DNA of 35,579 bases from an uncultured Pyrinomonadaceae bacterium (GCA_902805935.1 CADCUR010000115.1:1-35579); one strand, 5' to 3'. Positions 23,932 through 31,462 are shown, counted from the stretch's first letter. The notes: a model not told the origin generated them from the letters alone. Program-made: numbers and translations.

Positions 23932-24192
23932 TTATTCGACGAGTTCGCCGATGCCGTAATCGTGGCGCAGGGATAGATAGCTGTGCGCCTGCACTTCGTC
24001 GCTGACGCGCGGGCTTAATTCGAGTTCGCGCAGCGGCAGGCGGTCGCTTAGTTTTTTCAGAGACCATTCGAGAAATTGCCGCAGCGTTCCGCCGTTCTGC
24101 GCGGCGAAATCCGCCTCATCGCGTTCCATCTGCGCGACGACTTCGACCGCCGTCGCGCCCCGGTATTCTTTGTCGTTAAAACGAAAAATCAT
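23932..24192 (-). CDS. Small conserved-looking hypothetical protein, 86 aa
   Basis: A soluble acidic protein (MIFRFNDKEYRGATAVEVVAQMERDEADF ... LSDRLPLRELELSPRVSDEVQAHSYLSLRHDYGIGELVE). The opening beta-hairpin and the helix QFLEWSLKKL suggest a compact alpha/beta fold. No family recognised. Codon use matches neighbouring genes and the frame is intact. The Shine-Dalgarno match is poor. It lies alone, 114 bases from the flavin oxidoreductase gene (same strand) and diverging from the PAS gene. Confidence 0.55.
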   Translation of the reverse strand: MIFRFNDKEYRGATAVEVVAQMERDEADFAAQNGGTLRQFLEWSLKKLSDRLPLRELELSPRVSDEVQAHSYLSLRHDYGIGELVE

Positions 24193-24345
24193 TTGTTTGA
24201 TAACTTAAAGCTCGAAAAATTCGCCGCGGAGAGTATGACGACTTTATATCATTTCTTATGATAACATCTACCGTAAAAATGCGGTTGCCGCGTCAGTGTT
24301 TTCTCTGATGCGAAAAATTATTTCGGGGAGCGGTAATTATTTTAG

Positions 24346-25236
24346 ATGAGAGACGACAAACCGGGAACAACTAAACTCGGGCGGCAGGAAATCGAATTTC
24401 GCCTGCGCGAGCGCGAACGTTTTTTGCGGACGCTCATCGGCAATCTGCCGGGCGTGGTTTTTCGCTGCCGCGCCGATGCGGAATTCACCAAGGAATTTTT
24501 GAGCGACGGCTGTTTTGATTTGACCAGCTACCGCGCCGAAGAACTCGTCGGCGCGAATGCCCTGATGACGTGGACCGAGTTGATGCATCCGGAAGACCGC
24601 GAGCGCGTCCTGACGGAAGTTCGCCGACTGATTGAAGAACCGTCGCTTGAAGGGCGGCAATTTCAAGTTTCCTATCGCATCAACGCCCGCGACGAATCGG
24701 TCAAGCACGTCCGCGACCGCTTTCGCTTCGTTCGCGACAGCTTGGGGAAAATTTCCGCGCTCGAAGGTTTTATCACCGACATCTCGAAGGGAACTTTGGC
24801 GGACGAGCGCGTTCGTGAATCGGAAAATCGGTATCGTTTGCTCGCCGAAAATATGCGCGACCTCGTGTGTCTGCACGACCTCGAAGGACGTTATCTATAT
24901 GTCTCGCCGTCGTCGGAAACTTTGCTCGGCTACGCTCCCGAAGAACTCGTCGGCACGTCGCCGTATGATTTGTTTCACCCGGAAGATGTCGAACGACTGC
25001 GCGACGACGCCCGCCTGCTCAAAGGAGAAACCGGAATTGTTCTCGAATATCGAATGCGCGACAAACGAAGTGAGTATTGCTGGTTGGAAACGATGGCGCA
25101 AACCGTCGTTGCGCCAGGCGGCGCGGTCGTTCAACTGCAAACCGTTTCGCGCGACATCTCAAAACGCAAGGAAGCCGAAATCGAAACCAGAGCGGCGCAG
25201 GACGAACTCGCGCGTCTGCTTTTCAGCGAACTTTAA
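24346..25236 (+). CDS. Double PAS-domain sensor protein without output domain
   Basis: A 296-residue cytoplasmic protein. Two PAS/PAC units lie at residues about 22-145 (LIGNLPGVVFRCRADAEFTKEFLSDGCFDLTSYRAEELVG ... LEGFITDISKGTLADERV) and about 160-280 (YRLLAENMRDLVCLHDLEGRYLYVSPSSETLLGY ... VVQLQTVSRDISKRKEAE). Its last residues (ARAAQDELARLLFSEL-like helix) form the short coiled coil that normally leads into a kinase or GGDEF domain. None follows: the stop is real and a terminator begins 16 bases later, so it is either a stand-alone sensor or a truncated one. Ligand unknown. Confidence 0.85.
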   Translation: MRDDKPGTTKLGRQEIEFRLRERERFLRTLIGNLPGVVFRCRADAEFTKEFLSDGCFDLTSYRAEELVGANALMTWTELMHPEDRERVLTEVRRLIEEPSLEGRQFQVSYRINARDESVKHVRDRFRFVRDSLGKISALEGFITDISKGTLADERVRESENRYRLLAENMRDLVCLHDLEGRYLYVSPSSETLLGYAPEELVGTSPYDLFHPEDVERLRDDARLLKGETGIVLEYRMRDKRSEYCWLETMAQTVVAPGGAVVQLQTVSRDISKRKEAEIETRAAQDELARLLFSEL

Positions 25237-25252
25237 ATCGAAAAACAAATCG

Positions 25253-25300
25253 AGCCGCAGATGTCCGTCTGAATTCTGACATTTGCGGCTTGGGCTTTTT
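25253..25300 (+). terminator. Terminator after the PAS gene
   Basis: AGCCGCAGATGTC (25253-25265) pairs with GACATTTGCGGCT (25278-25290) with one mismatch. TGGGCTTTTT follows. Confidence 0.7.
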
Positions 25301-25431
25301 ACAAGTTCGAAATATACCGCGAATGATTAAATCTTGGTTCTGCGTGACGCGCCGCAAAAATTGCGCGACTAACTTGCCGCCTTTGAAGTTTTCGGCGAGA
25401 TGTTTAAGATAAAAACAAGGAGAAATTAAAA

Positions 25432-25722
25432 ATGCCAAACGAATTTAACAAGCAGAAACAGGAAGCCGATGAAGACCGCGACCCGCAAAACGTAAAACGA
25501 GACGGATTTACGGCAGAGGAACTAGGTGAAGCATCGGCTTATAACGATACGACCGAACTAGCCCAGCAGATGCGGCGCGGCGACGAAACAAAAGGCGACC
25601 CGAACGACCGCGATGTCGTCGGCGCCACGAACGCCGCCAACGACGACAAAAAACCAGTGCCGCGACATCAGCGCGGCGGCGACGACGTTGCCGACAAAAA
25701 CCCGGAAACCATGGAAAATTGA
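25432..25722 (+). CDS. Small disordered hydrophilic protein, 96 aa
   Basis: An extremely charged protein (MPNEFNKQKQEADEDRDPQNVKRDGFTAEELGEASAYNDTTELAQQMRRGDETKGDPNDRDVVGATNAAND ...) without hydrophobic core, probably intrinsically disordered. Only a short helix (TAEELGEASAYNDTTELAQQM) is likely ordered. AAGGAG eight bases before ATG is excellent, so it is translated. No family recognised; composition resembles small stress or desiccation proteins, but that is a guess. It lies between the PAS terminator and the converging polyamine cluster. Confidence 0.6.
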   Translation: MPNEFNKQKQEADEDRDPQNVKRDGFTAEELGEASAYNDTTELAQQMRRGDETKGDPNDRDVVGATNAANDDKKPVPRHQRGGDDVADKNPETMEN

Positions 25723-25811
25723 AAGAGAAGATTGAAGAAAGTTTAAGAAAGAAATGGCGGCGCGAATAAATCGCTGAGCGGTAAATCGTCAATGATTTTC
25801 AAAGTCGCAAA

Positions 25812-27338
25812 TTACTCGAATCTGCGCCACTCGCTTTCGTAATACCTTACAAGCGCTTGGTTATCGAGCCGGTTGATTTCGATTTCTTCGCTGCTCGGCA
25901 AAGCGGTGTCTGACGAAAACTCGAACATTGAAGCGAGCGTCTTGTCATTCAAAAACTTTAAGCCCAAATTTTCGGGAATCGTCTGCGGCGCGTCGAACGC
26001 ATCGAGTTTAGCCAAAGCATAACCCCAAATTCCGAAACTCGGAACGGTCGTTTGATAAGGTTTGACGGAAAAGCCCGCCGAACGAAGCGTTTTGATAATG
26101 CACCAGTAAGAATTTCTGGCAATCAGCGGCGACGTGCATTGAATGACGACCGAAGCGTTTGGTTTTAATTTCGATTTCAACAGATTGTAAAAGCGCGTCG
26201 TGTAAAGTTTTCCGAGCGCGAAATTATTCGGATCGGGAAAATCTACAATTGCCGCGTCGAACGATTCGACCTGATTGTTGTCGAGCCAAACGTAAGCGTC
26301 TGCGTTGACGATTGTCACACGCGCGTCTCCAAAAGCATTTTTATTAAGCTCAGCCAGCGCGGGCAAAGCCGTAGAAAGTCCGGTCATCGCCGGGTCGAGG
26401 TCAACGAGCGTGACCGATTCGACCGACGGATATTTTAAAATCTCTCTGATTGCCAAACCATCGCCGCCGCCGAGGACTAAAATTCTTTTCGGACTGGCGG
26501 GCGCGGCGAGCATCGCCGGATGAACCAACGCTTCGTGATAGCGGTATTCGTCAAACGAATTGAATTGCAGATTGCCGTTCAGAAAAAGCGCGTAGCCGGT
26601 TTTGCCTTTCGTGACGACGATGCGCTGATACGAAGAGCTTTTCGCGTAAATTATATTGTCAGTAAAAAGGTTGTCTTCAGCTAAAGAAGTCAGCGCATCG
26701 GCTTTGATAAACGCGATGGCGAGCAAGACAATAATGACGAAACCTTTGACGCGCAGAATGTTCACGTCGCGTTTTCTGATTAAATTTTCCAGCAGCCAAG
26801 TTCCCCAAATTCCGACGCCGGCGTTCAAGATTCCGAAAACCAAGCTCGTTCTGGTCAATCCTAATTTCGGCACGAGAAAAATCGGAAACAAAAGCGAGGC
26901 GACGAGCGCGCCGACGTAATCGAGCGCGAGAACGCGGGCGACGAGTTTTTTGAAATCGAGTTCGTCTTTCAAAATCCGCATCAGCAGCGGAATTTCCAAA
27001 CCGACCAGAACGCCGATGCCAAAAACCAATCCGTAAAGAATCACATTGAAATAGGAAACATTGGCGAAGCTGAAGAAAAGCAACGGCGCGGAAAACCCGC
27101 CTAAGACGGCGACGGCGAGTTCGATTTCGACAAAATGTTTGGCTAAATTTTTATCGAGAAAACCCGACAGCCACGAACCGACGCCCATCGCCGAAAGATA
27201 AATGCCGATAATCAGAGAGAACTGCGTCACCGAATCGCCGAGAACATAACTCGCCAGAGTTCCCGCCAGCAATTCGTAAATTAAACCGCAGGTGGCGATG
27301 ACGACAACATTGAGAAATAAAAGCGGTGTGCGATTCAT
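25812..27338 (-). CDS. Membrane-embedded spermidine-synthase-like aminopropyltransferase
   Basis: A 508-residue protein with about seven membrane helices in residues 1-215, followed by a spermidine-synthase domain at about 225-430. Motifs: YQRIVV (237-242), LFLNGNLQFNSFDEYRYHEALVHP (251-274), SAM motif LVLGGGDGLAIREI (287-300), LVDLDP (311-316) and the catalytic-region DFPDPN (366-371). The fold transfers an aminopropyl group from decarboxylated AdoMet to an amine. The membrane part suggests a lipid, a peptide or an exported product as acceptor rather than free putrescine, but this is inferred. It is the last gene of the speD-DUF4178-DUF350 block, 87 bases after DUF350. Confidence 0.88.
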   Translation of the reverse strand: MNRTPLLFLNVVVIATCGLIYELLAGTLASYVLGDSVTQFSLIIGIYLSAMGVGSWLSGFLDKNLAKHFVEIELAVAVLGGFSAPLLFFSFANVSYFNVILYGLVFGIGVLVGLEIPLLMRILKDELDFKKLVARVLALDYVGALVASLLFPIFLVPKLGLTRTSLVFGILNAGVGIWGTWLLENLIRKRDVNILRVKGFVIIVLLAIAFIKADALTSLAEDNLFTDNIIYAKSSSYQRIVVTKGKTGYALFLNGNLQFNSFDEYRYHEALVHPAMLAAPASPKRILVLGGGDGLAIREILKYPSVESVTLVDLDPAMTGLSTALPALAELNKNAFGDARVTIVNADAYVWLDNNQVESFDAAIVDFPDPNNFALGKLYTTRFYNLLKSKLKPNASVVIQCTSPLIARNSYWCIIKTLRSAGFSVKPYQTTVPSFGIWGYALAKLDAFDAPQTIPENLGLKFLNDKTLASMFEFSSDTALPSSEEIEINRLDNQALVRYYESEWRRFE

Positions 27339-27341
27339 ATA

Positions 27342-27433
27342 AGGGACGAGGGATGGGGGTTAAAGGATGAAGAAGAACAAAAGCCAAATTGGATTTGGAT
27401 TTATTCATCCCTCATCCTTCATCCCTCATCCCT
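27342..27433. repeat. Inverted CATCCCT heptamer repeat between DUF350 and aminopropyltransferase genes
   Basis: Right arm 27401-27433 holds four CATCCCT/CATCCTT units at exact 7-base spacing. The left arm (27342-27374) is a degraded inverse copy. The right arm also supplies the last two codons and the stop codon of the DUF350 gene. Confidence 0.75.
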
Positions 27434-27680
27434 GAATTGCCGCCGCGATAATCAGCGCGATGCCGATCATAATCGAGCCGACGACGATACCGAGCGCGAC
27501 GTTCTGGTCGTGTTCGATTTCCTTTTTGATCGGAAACATACGGCTTAAAATTCCGTAAGCGACGGCGAAAAAAGCGATCCCGATGAAAACGAAAATCAGC
27601 GTCGTCACCAAAACTTCCGCCAGCGCATCGAACTTGACGACGAACGCCAGCGCGTTAAAATTTAAAATTGTCGTTAACAT
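27426..27680 (-). CDS. DUF350 membrane protein (YjfL-like)
   Basis: An 84-residue polytopic membrane protein with two to three helices (LAEVLVTTLIFVFIGIAFFAVAYGIL and NVALGIVVGSIMIGIALIIAAAI) around the conserved loop PIKKEIEHDQNVALGIVVGS. That E-x-D-x-N-x-A-x-G pattern defines DUF350, found next to PspA-like and polyamine genes in other bacteria. GGAGGAAAATA before ATG 27680 is an excellent site and overrides longer in-frame starts. Its start overlaps the stop of the 49-residue small protein by one base (TAATG), so the two are translationally coupled. Confidence 0.88.
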   Translation of the reverse strand: MLTTILNFNALAFVVKFDALAEVLVTTLIFVFIGIAFFAVAYGILSRMFPIKKEIEHDQNVALGIVVGSIMIGIALIIAAAIQG

Positions 27681-27829
27681 TATTTTCCTCCACGAAACCC
27701 GGTGTAAATAAACGGCACTCCAAGCCGCGAACGGCTGCCCGAATTGGCGAACTCCCAACCGAACCATGACGACGCAGCGTAAATTAAAATCACTCCGATC
27801 CCGAAAATTAAAAAAAGAGTTTTGAACAT
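27680..27829 (-). CDS. 49-aa membrane protein coupled to DUF350
   Basis: ATG 27829 to TAA 27680. The product opens with one hydrophobic helix (MFKTLFLIFGIGVILIYAAS). A Gly/Ser/Arg-rich tail follows (SWFGWEFANSGSRSRLGVPF) and ends in IYTGFRGGK. Its stop overlaps the DUF350 start in TAATG, and its 3' end contains the DUF350 Shine-Dalgarno sequence, strong signs that it is a real gene of this operon. It lies just downstream of a perfect 25-bp inverted repeat that separates it from the DUF4178 gene. No family recognised. The conserved-looking C-terminal GxxFIYTGFRGG could face the periplasm or cytoplasm. Confidence 0.65.
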   Translation of the reverse strand: MFKTLFLIFGIGVILIYAASSWFGWEFANSGSRSRLGVPFIYTGFRGGK

Positions 27830-27842
27830 AATTTAGTTTCAG

Positions 27843-27907
27843 GTTTCAAGTTCTAGGTTTCAGGTTTTTGTTCTATGACTTGAAACCTGAAACCTAGAAC
27901 TTGAAAC
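27843..27907. repeat. Perfect 25-bp inverted repeat of GAAACCT heptamers
   Basis: 27843-27867 and 27883-27907 are perfect inverted repeats with a 15-base loop, built of 7-base units (GAAACCT, GAAACCT, AGAACTT, GAAACTT). It follows the DUF4178 stop codon by two bases and may attenuate transcription into the downstream genes. Confidence 0.85.
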
Positions 27908-27909
27908 TT

Positions 27910-29844
27910 TTAAGAACTGCTTGAGCTGAACATACTTTCGCTCCAGCGTTTTGACTCAAACATAAATTTGCGAATCAAACCAAACATCGGCAGCAGTGCC
28001 AGCACGCCGAACGCCAGACAGAAATTCACGCCGCGATTGATATTCTGCTCGACTTTGACCGTCACCGGCAACGGTTCTTGAAAATTCTGCCACGTGCCTT
28101 CGACGCGCAGCGTATATTTTCCGGCGGGCAAGGATGAAAGCGTCGCGTCCTGCGTCTGCGCGCCTTCGGTCCACGCGCCGTCGCTGTCCGAACCTTGATA
28201 ATACTCAATCGGCACACTGACCGACTCGATTTCGTTGTTCTGTTCGTTGATTAAATCAACGTCCAAATCAGCGAACGAATTATTAATTGGCGCATAAGCC
28301 GTAATCCGCACGTTGCGGTTGCCGCGCAGTTCAAACGGCGGCGAGAAAATTGTTTGCGCCGTCGTCGCGCTTGCCGTCGGCGGCAGAACGATTTGCTGAT
28401 TCAAAGGCGTGCTTGAAAAACCGCTCAAAGGAATCATCAGCGCCGCGACGACAAGCAGAGCGCCGAGCATCAGCAAACCGTATTTGATATAAAATCCATC
28501 GGGCGCGGGCTGATTCGGCGCGACCGAAAAAGGCTTCGGCAAATCGGAAAGGTTAAACGCTCGTTCGATTTCGCGGTTCGTCATGTAAGTGCCGCTCGAC
28601 CAATTCACTTCCGAATTTGTGATTTCCTGCGAAAGCATCAGCGGCGGCGCGATGTAATCAATCGCCCGCACCGTTTCGCCCTGCTCGACGCGCCAGTAAA
28701 ATTCGCCGTGCACGTGTTCGACGCGCGCGGGCGCGTCTTGAAAAATTCTGTATTTTTTGCCCTTGTATCGAACCGTCGGCGGCATTCCGGTCGGCGATCT
28801 GAGAATGCCGATTGATGCGTCCACGTCAGCCGCGTTGATTGGCTCGACAAAATTCCAATGATTGTCCGAATGAACGAGCCAGCGAAAGCCGATGTTCGGA
28901 TTGTAAAGCAGATATTCGTGCCAGAAATAAGTTTCGCCTTCAATCGAAACGCTGCGGACGACCGCGCCGATGATTTTAAATTTCGCGTCGTTCGCAAAAG
29001 TGCCTTCCGAGCCGATTTTTAGAACGAACGGATTTTCGATTTTGGCGAGCGCGCGGAGAAATTTCAGATTGCCCTGATTAACGTCAAGAAGAGAATTACA
29101 AAATGGACAAGTCACGCGCTCGGCTCGATCTGGCGCGTTGAGTTCGAGGCTGCCGCCGCAATTCGGACAGCCCATTTTGCCGACAGCAACTTTTCGTGCT
29201 TCGCGCTGAGCCGGTCGCGCGTCAGAAAGTCCTATGTCGGCGAGCGAAACTTCTTGACCGACAAACGTCCACGGCGGATTCATCGAATAATCAATCGTGG
29301 CGAACGCGACGCCTGCGCCCGACAAATCGGCGTAATCGCTGCGCTCGTTCGGCGTTAATTTGTATGGGATTTCGCCGTCCGCCGCGATTGCCGTCGCCGT
29401 GCCTTTTTCCGTAACGACGAACGATTGGTTCGGAATTTCCGAAATCGTCTGCCCAATTCGCAGCGTTTCAAACGCCGGAACGGATGCGCTCGCGGGCAAC
29501 GGCTGATAAAAAGTCAGATAAAATTTTCCCTGCGCTTCGGCGAGCCATCCGACCCAGCCGTTCGAGAACGTCGCATACCATTCGTCCCACACGCCGCCGA
29601 GTTCGTGGCGATTCTGGGCGCGCCCCGTGAGTTCAAAACGATTACCTTTATACGTTCCTTTCAGTCCGATTTTCAAAGGCGATTCGGATTCGGCGATCTC
29701 CGCGACTTTGCCTAAATCCTCTAAATTCCTATCGGTTCGCGCCACCGCCGAACGGCAAAACGGGCAGACGAGAACGATGGTCGAACCGGCTTTGAATTCA
29801 ATCGGCGCGGCGCACGACGGGCAATTGGCGGCAAGAACGCTCAC
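27910..29844 (-). CDS. Zinc-ribbon and DUF4178 domain membrane protein
   Basis: A 644-residue protein. It starts with a zinc ribbon (CPSC 8-11, CPFC 27-30) followed by a DUF4178 domain at about 50-195 (GLKGTYKGNRFELTGRAQNRHELGGVWDEWYATFSNGWVGWLAEAQGKFYLTFY). A second zinc ribbon (CPNC ... CPFC near 220-245) and a second DUF4178 domain (about 265-430: SEGTFANDAKFKIIGAVVRSVSIEGETYFWHEYLLYNP) follow. Two membrane helices near 460-480 and 610-630 bracket a beta-rich domain, and the protein ends SSSSS. The start is GTG 29844, overlapping the speD stop by four bases (GTGA). DUF4178 has no known activity but recurs with DUF350 and polyamine genes. Confidence 0.85.
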   Translation of the reverse strand: MSVLAANCPSCAAPIEFKAGSTIVLVCPFCRSAVARTDRNLEDLGKVAEIAESESPLKIGLKGTYKGNRFELTGRAQNRHELGGVWDEWYATFSNGWVGWLAEAQGKFYLTFYQPLPASASVPAFETLRIGQTISEIPNQSFVVTEKGTATAIAADGEIPYKLTPNERSDYADLSGAGVAFATIDYSMNPPWTFVGQEVSLADIGLSDARPAQREARKVAVGKMGCPNCGGSLELNAPDRAERVTCPFCNSLLDVNQGNLKFLRALAKIENPFVLKIGSEGTFANDAKFKIIGAVVRSVSIEGETYFWHEYLLYNPNIGFRWLVHSDNHWNFVEPINAADVDASIGILRSPTGMPPTVRYKGKKYRIFQDAPARVEHVHGEFYWRVEQGETVRAIDYIAPPLMLSQEITNSEVNWSSGTYMTNREIERAFNLSDLPKPFSVAPNQPAPDGFYIKYGLLMLGALLVVAALMIPLSGFSSTPLNQQIVLPPTASATTAQTIFSPPFELRGNRNVRITAYAPINNSFADLDVDLINEQNNEIESVSVPIEYYQGSDSDGAWTEGAQTQDATLSSLPAGKYTLRVEGTWQNFQEPLPVTVKVEQNINRGVNFCLAFGVLALLPMFGLIRKFMFESKRWSESMFSSSSS

Positions 29845-30236
29845 GCTTCACCCCCGGCGATTTTGGAATTTAGATTTTGGATTTTGGATTTTTCGTTGCC
29901 GCGTTCAATTTTCTGCACATTAACCGTTTTCGCGCCGAGCATTTCCATTAAATTCGCTTCCCAATTCCACGTCGGGCGCGTGCGGCAGCAGTAAAGATTG
30001 AAAGTGGCGGTTTTGTATTCGGGGTAAGTGTGGCAGGCGAGATGCGATTCGGTAAGCGCGACGAGCCCCGTGATGCCTCGCTCGCCGCCGAATTGATGCC
30101 AGAAACCTGCGCCGAGGGTTTTCAAATTCAAATCGGCAACGAGGCGGCTGAAAACTTCGCGCAAAGTTTCGACCTCGCGCAGTTTTTCCGCTTCGCAGTC
30201 AAAGGCTTCGATTAACCATTCAGTTCCGACAATCAT
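29841..30236 (-). CDS. speD: S-adenosylmethionine decarboxylase proenzyme
   Basis: Makes decarboxylated AdoMet, the aminopropyl donor. The 131-residue protein is of the short bacterial/archaeal class: autocleavage site LTESHLACHTYPEY with Glu63-Ser64 (Ser64 becomes the pyruvoyl group), His69 and Cys83/Cys84 as catalytic residues. The body ends near residue 114; the final 17 residues (NEKSKIQNLNSKIAGGEA) are encoded by an inserted ATCCAAA heptamer repeat and are not part of the family. It is the first gene of the polyamine block and overlaps the DUF4178 gene by four bases. Start ATG 30236 with weak ribosome binding site. Confidence 0.93.
   Translation of the reverse strand: MIVGTEWLIEAFDCEAEKLREVETLREVFSRLVADLNLKTLGAGFWHQFGGERGITGLVALTESHLACHTYPEYKTATFNLYCCRTRPTWNWEANLMEMLGAKTVNVQKIERGNEKSKIQNLNSKIAGGEA
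29859..29890. repeat. Heptamer repeat forming the speD C-terminus
   Basis: GATTTTGGAATTTAGATTTT and following TGGATTTTGG are four 7-base units of the type found in the aminotransferase and aroA genes. They extend speD by about 10 codons without breaking the overlap with the next gene. Confidence 0.7.
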
Positions 30237-30315
30237 CTGTAATTATTTTGCTTACGTTTCTTCGGCGACAAAAGTTTGTCGCAATTTATCGTGAACCTCG
30301 AAAAATTTTCTGCGT

Positions 30316-30321
30316 TATAAT
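30316..30321 (+). promoter_or_regulatory. Possible -10 box before the lipoprotein gene
   Basis: A perfect TATAAT ends 14 bases before the ATG at 30336. No good -35 hexamer is visible at the right distance. Confidence 0.4.
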
Positions 30322-30335
30322 GTTACGTGTGAAGT

Positions 30336-31301
30336 ATGTCGAAAAAAACTATAACCAAAAAATCCTCGTTTGTCATTTTATTGACGATTTTTTGCAGCCT
30401 TTTTTCCGGCTGTTTTTCGATTTCCTCAAGCCCGACCGCGAATGACAACCGCGCCGCCGGAAACGTCTCGACCCGTTACGAAAAGGCGGAAATCGTCGGC
30501 GCCATCAAAACCGACGAGATAACGGAAAGCAGCGGCATCGCCGCTTCAAAATGTCAGCCGGACGTTTTCTGGACGCACAACGATTCGGACGGCGGCACGT
30601 TTATTTTCGCAGTCAACTCAAAGGGCGAAAAGCTTGGCACGTGGGAAGTAGGAAATTCAAGAAACACCGATTGGGAAGACATCGCCGCTTTGAGAAACGC
30701 CGACGGCGAATGTTTTCTATATATCGGCGACATCGGAGACAACAGGCGGGCGCGCGAGTTTTTGGCAGTGTTTCGCGTTCCCGAACCGACAATTTCGGCG
30801 ACGGGTAAAACTTCAAACGAGAAAACGCCGCTTTACGCCGAATCAATCGAACAGATTAGATTTCGCTATCCCGACGGAAGTCATGATGCCGAAACCCTGC
30901 TCGCGCATCCGCAAACCGGCGACTTGTATATTTTGACGAAACGCTTACGCGGCGCGGCGAGCGTCTTTAAACTCTCGAAAAACTACACTCCGAAAAGAAT
31001 CAACCCGCTCGAAAAAATTGCAGATTTCTCGGTTCCCGCCGTTCCGAACGGATTTTTAACCGGCGGCGACATTTCGCCCGACGGCAGGCGCGTCGTTCTC
31101 TGCGATTACTTTTCGGCTTACGAAATCGTTCTGCCCGAGGCGGCGAAAAACTTTGACAACATCTGGCGCGAAAAACCTTTAATCGTCGAACTCGGCGAAA
31201 GAGAACAGGGCGAAGCGGTTTGTTATGCGGCTGACGGCGCGGCGATTTATGCAACGAGCGAAAATGCAAATTCCCCGATTATCAAAGTCAGGCGAAAATA
31301 A
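30336..31301 (+). CDS. Lipoprotein with predicted beta-propeller
   Basis: A 321-residue lipoprotein: basic N-terminus, hydrophobic stretch and lipobox LFSGC (Cys26). Residues about 55-320 look like a repeat-built beta-propeller of the SdiA-regulated/esterase-like type: ESSGIAASKCQPDVFWTHNDSDGG, DWEDIAALRNADGECFLYIGDIGDNRR, GSHDAETLLAHPQTGDLYILTKR, FLTGGDISPDGRRVVLCDY and EAVCYAADGAAIYATSE. The DWEDIA and DIGDN segments are shared with phytase-like and SdiA-regulated proteins. Enzyme activity is uncertain. It diverges from speD with 99 bases between. Surface or periplasmic location inferred. Confidence 0.7.
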   Translation: MSKKTITKKSSFVILLTIFCSLFSGCFSISSSPTANDNRAAGNVSTRYEKAEIVGAIKTDEITESSGIAASKCQPDVFWTHNDSDGGTFIFAVNSKGEKLGTWEVGNSRNTDWEDIAALRNADGECFLYIGDIGDNRRAREFLAVFRVPEPTISATGKTSNEKTPLYAESIEQIRFRYPDGSHDAETLLAHPQTGDLYILTKRLRGAASVFKLSKNYTPKRINPLEKIADFSVPAVPNGFLTGGDISPDGRRVVLCDYFSAYEIVLPEAAKNFDNIWREKPLIVELGEREQGEAVCYAADGAAIYATSENANSPIIKVRRK

Positions 31302-31400
31302 GTCCAAGTCCAAAGTTATAAGTCTGAAGTCTCAAGTTAAACGCCGCAAGTCAGGCGTGTTTTACGACTTTGGACTTTAGAACTTTGAACTTTGGACTTT
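31301..31400. repeat. Inverted AAGTCCA/ACTTTGG heptamer array with central hairpin
   Basis: Left arm (31301-31340) and right arm (about 31361-31400) are degenerate 7-base repeats in inverse orientation. A central ACGCC/GGCGT hairpin lies at about 31340-31357, and TTTTT follows. It probably terminates the lipoprotein transcript. Confidence 0.7.
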
Positions 31401-31427
31401 TTGAGCGCCGGTTAATTTGTTTATAAT
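31401..31427 (+). promoter_or_regulatory. Possible promoter of the dienelactone hydrolase gene
   Basis: TTGAGC (31401) and TATAAT (31422) are 15 bases apart, a slightly short spacer, 36 bases before the start codon. Confidence 0.45.
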
Positions 31428-31462
31428 CAATTTTGTAATAATTTTACGGAGGACTTTATTTT

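Noticed and set aside
25077-25412. Frameshifted continuation of the PAS protein
   Set aside because: The alternative frame shows no kinase or GGDEF motif and runs through the terminator hairpin.
27681-27767. 29-residue N-terminal extension of DUF350
   Set aside because: It overlaps the 49-residue gene in another frame. The GGAGG site and the membrane start at 27680 are decisive.
27342-27907. CRISPR array
   Set aside because: The repeats are 7-base direct and inverted units without spacers, so not a CRISPR.
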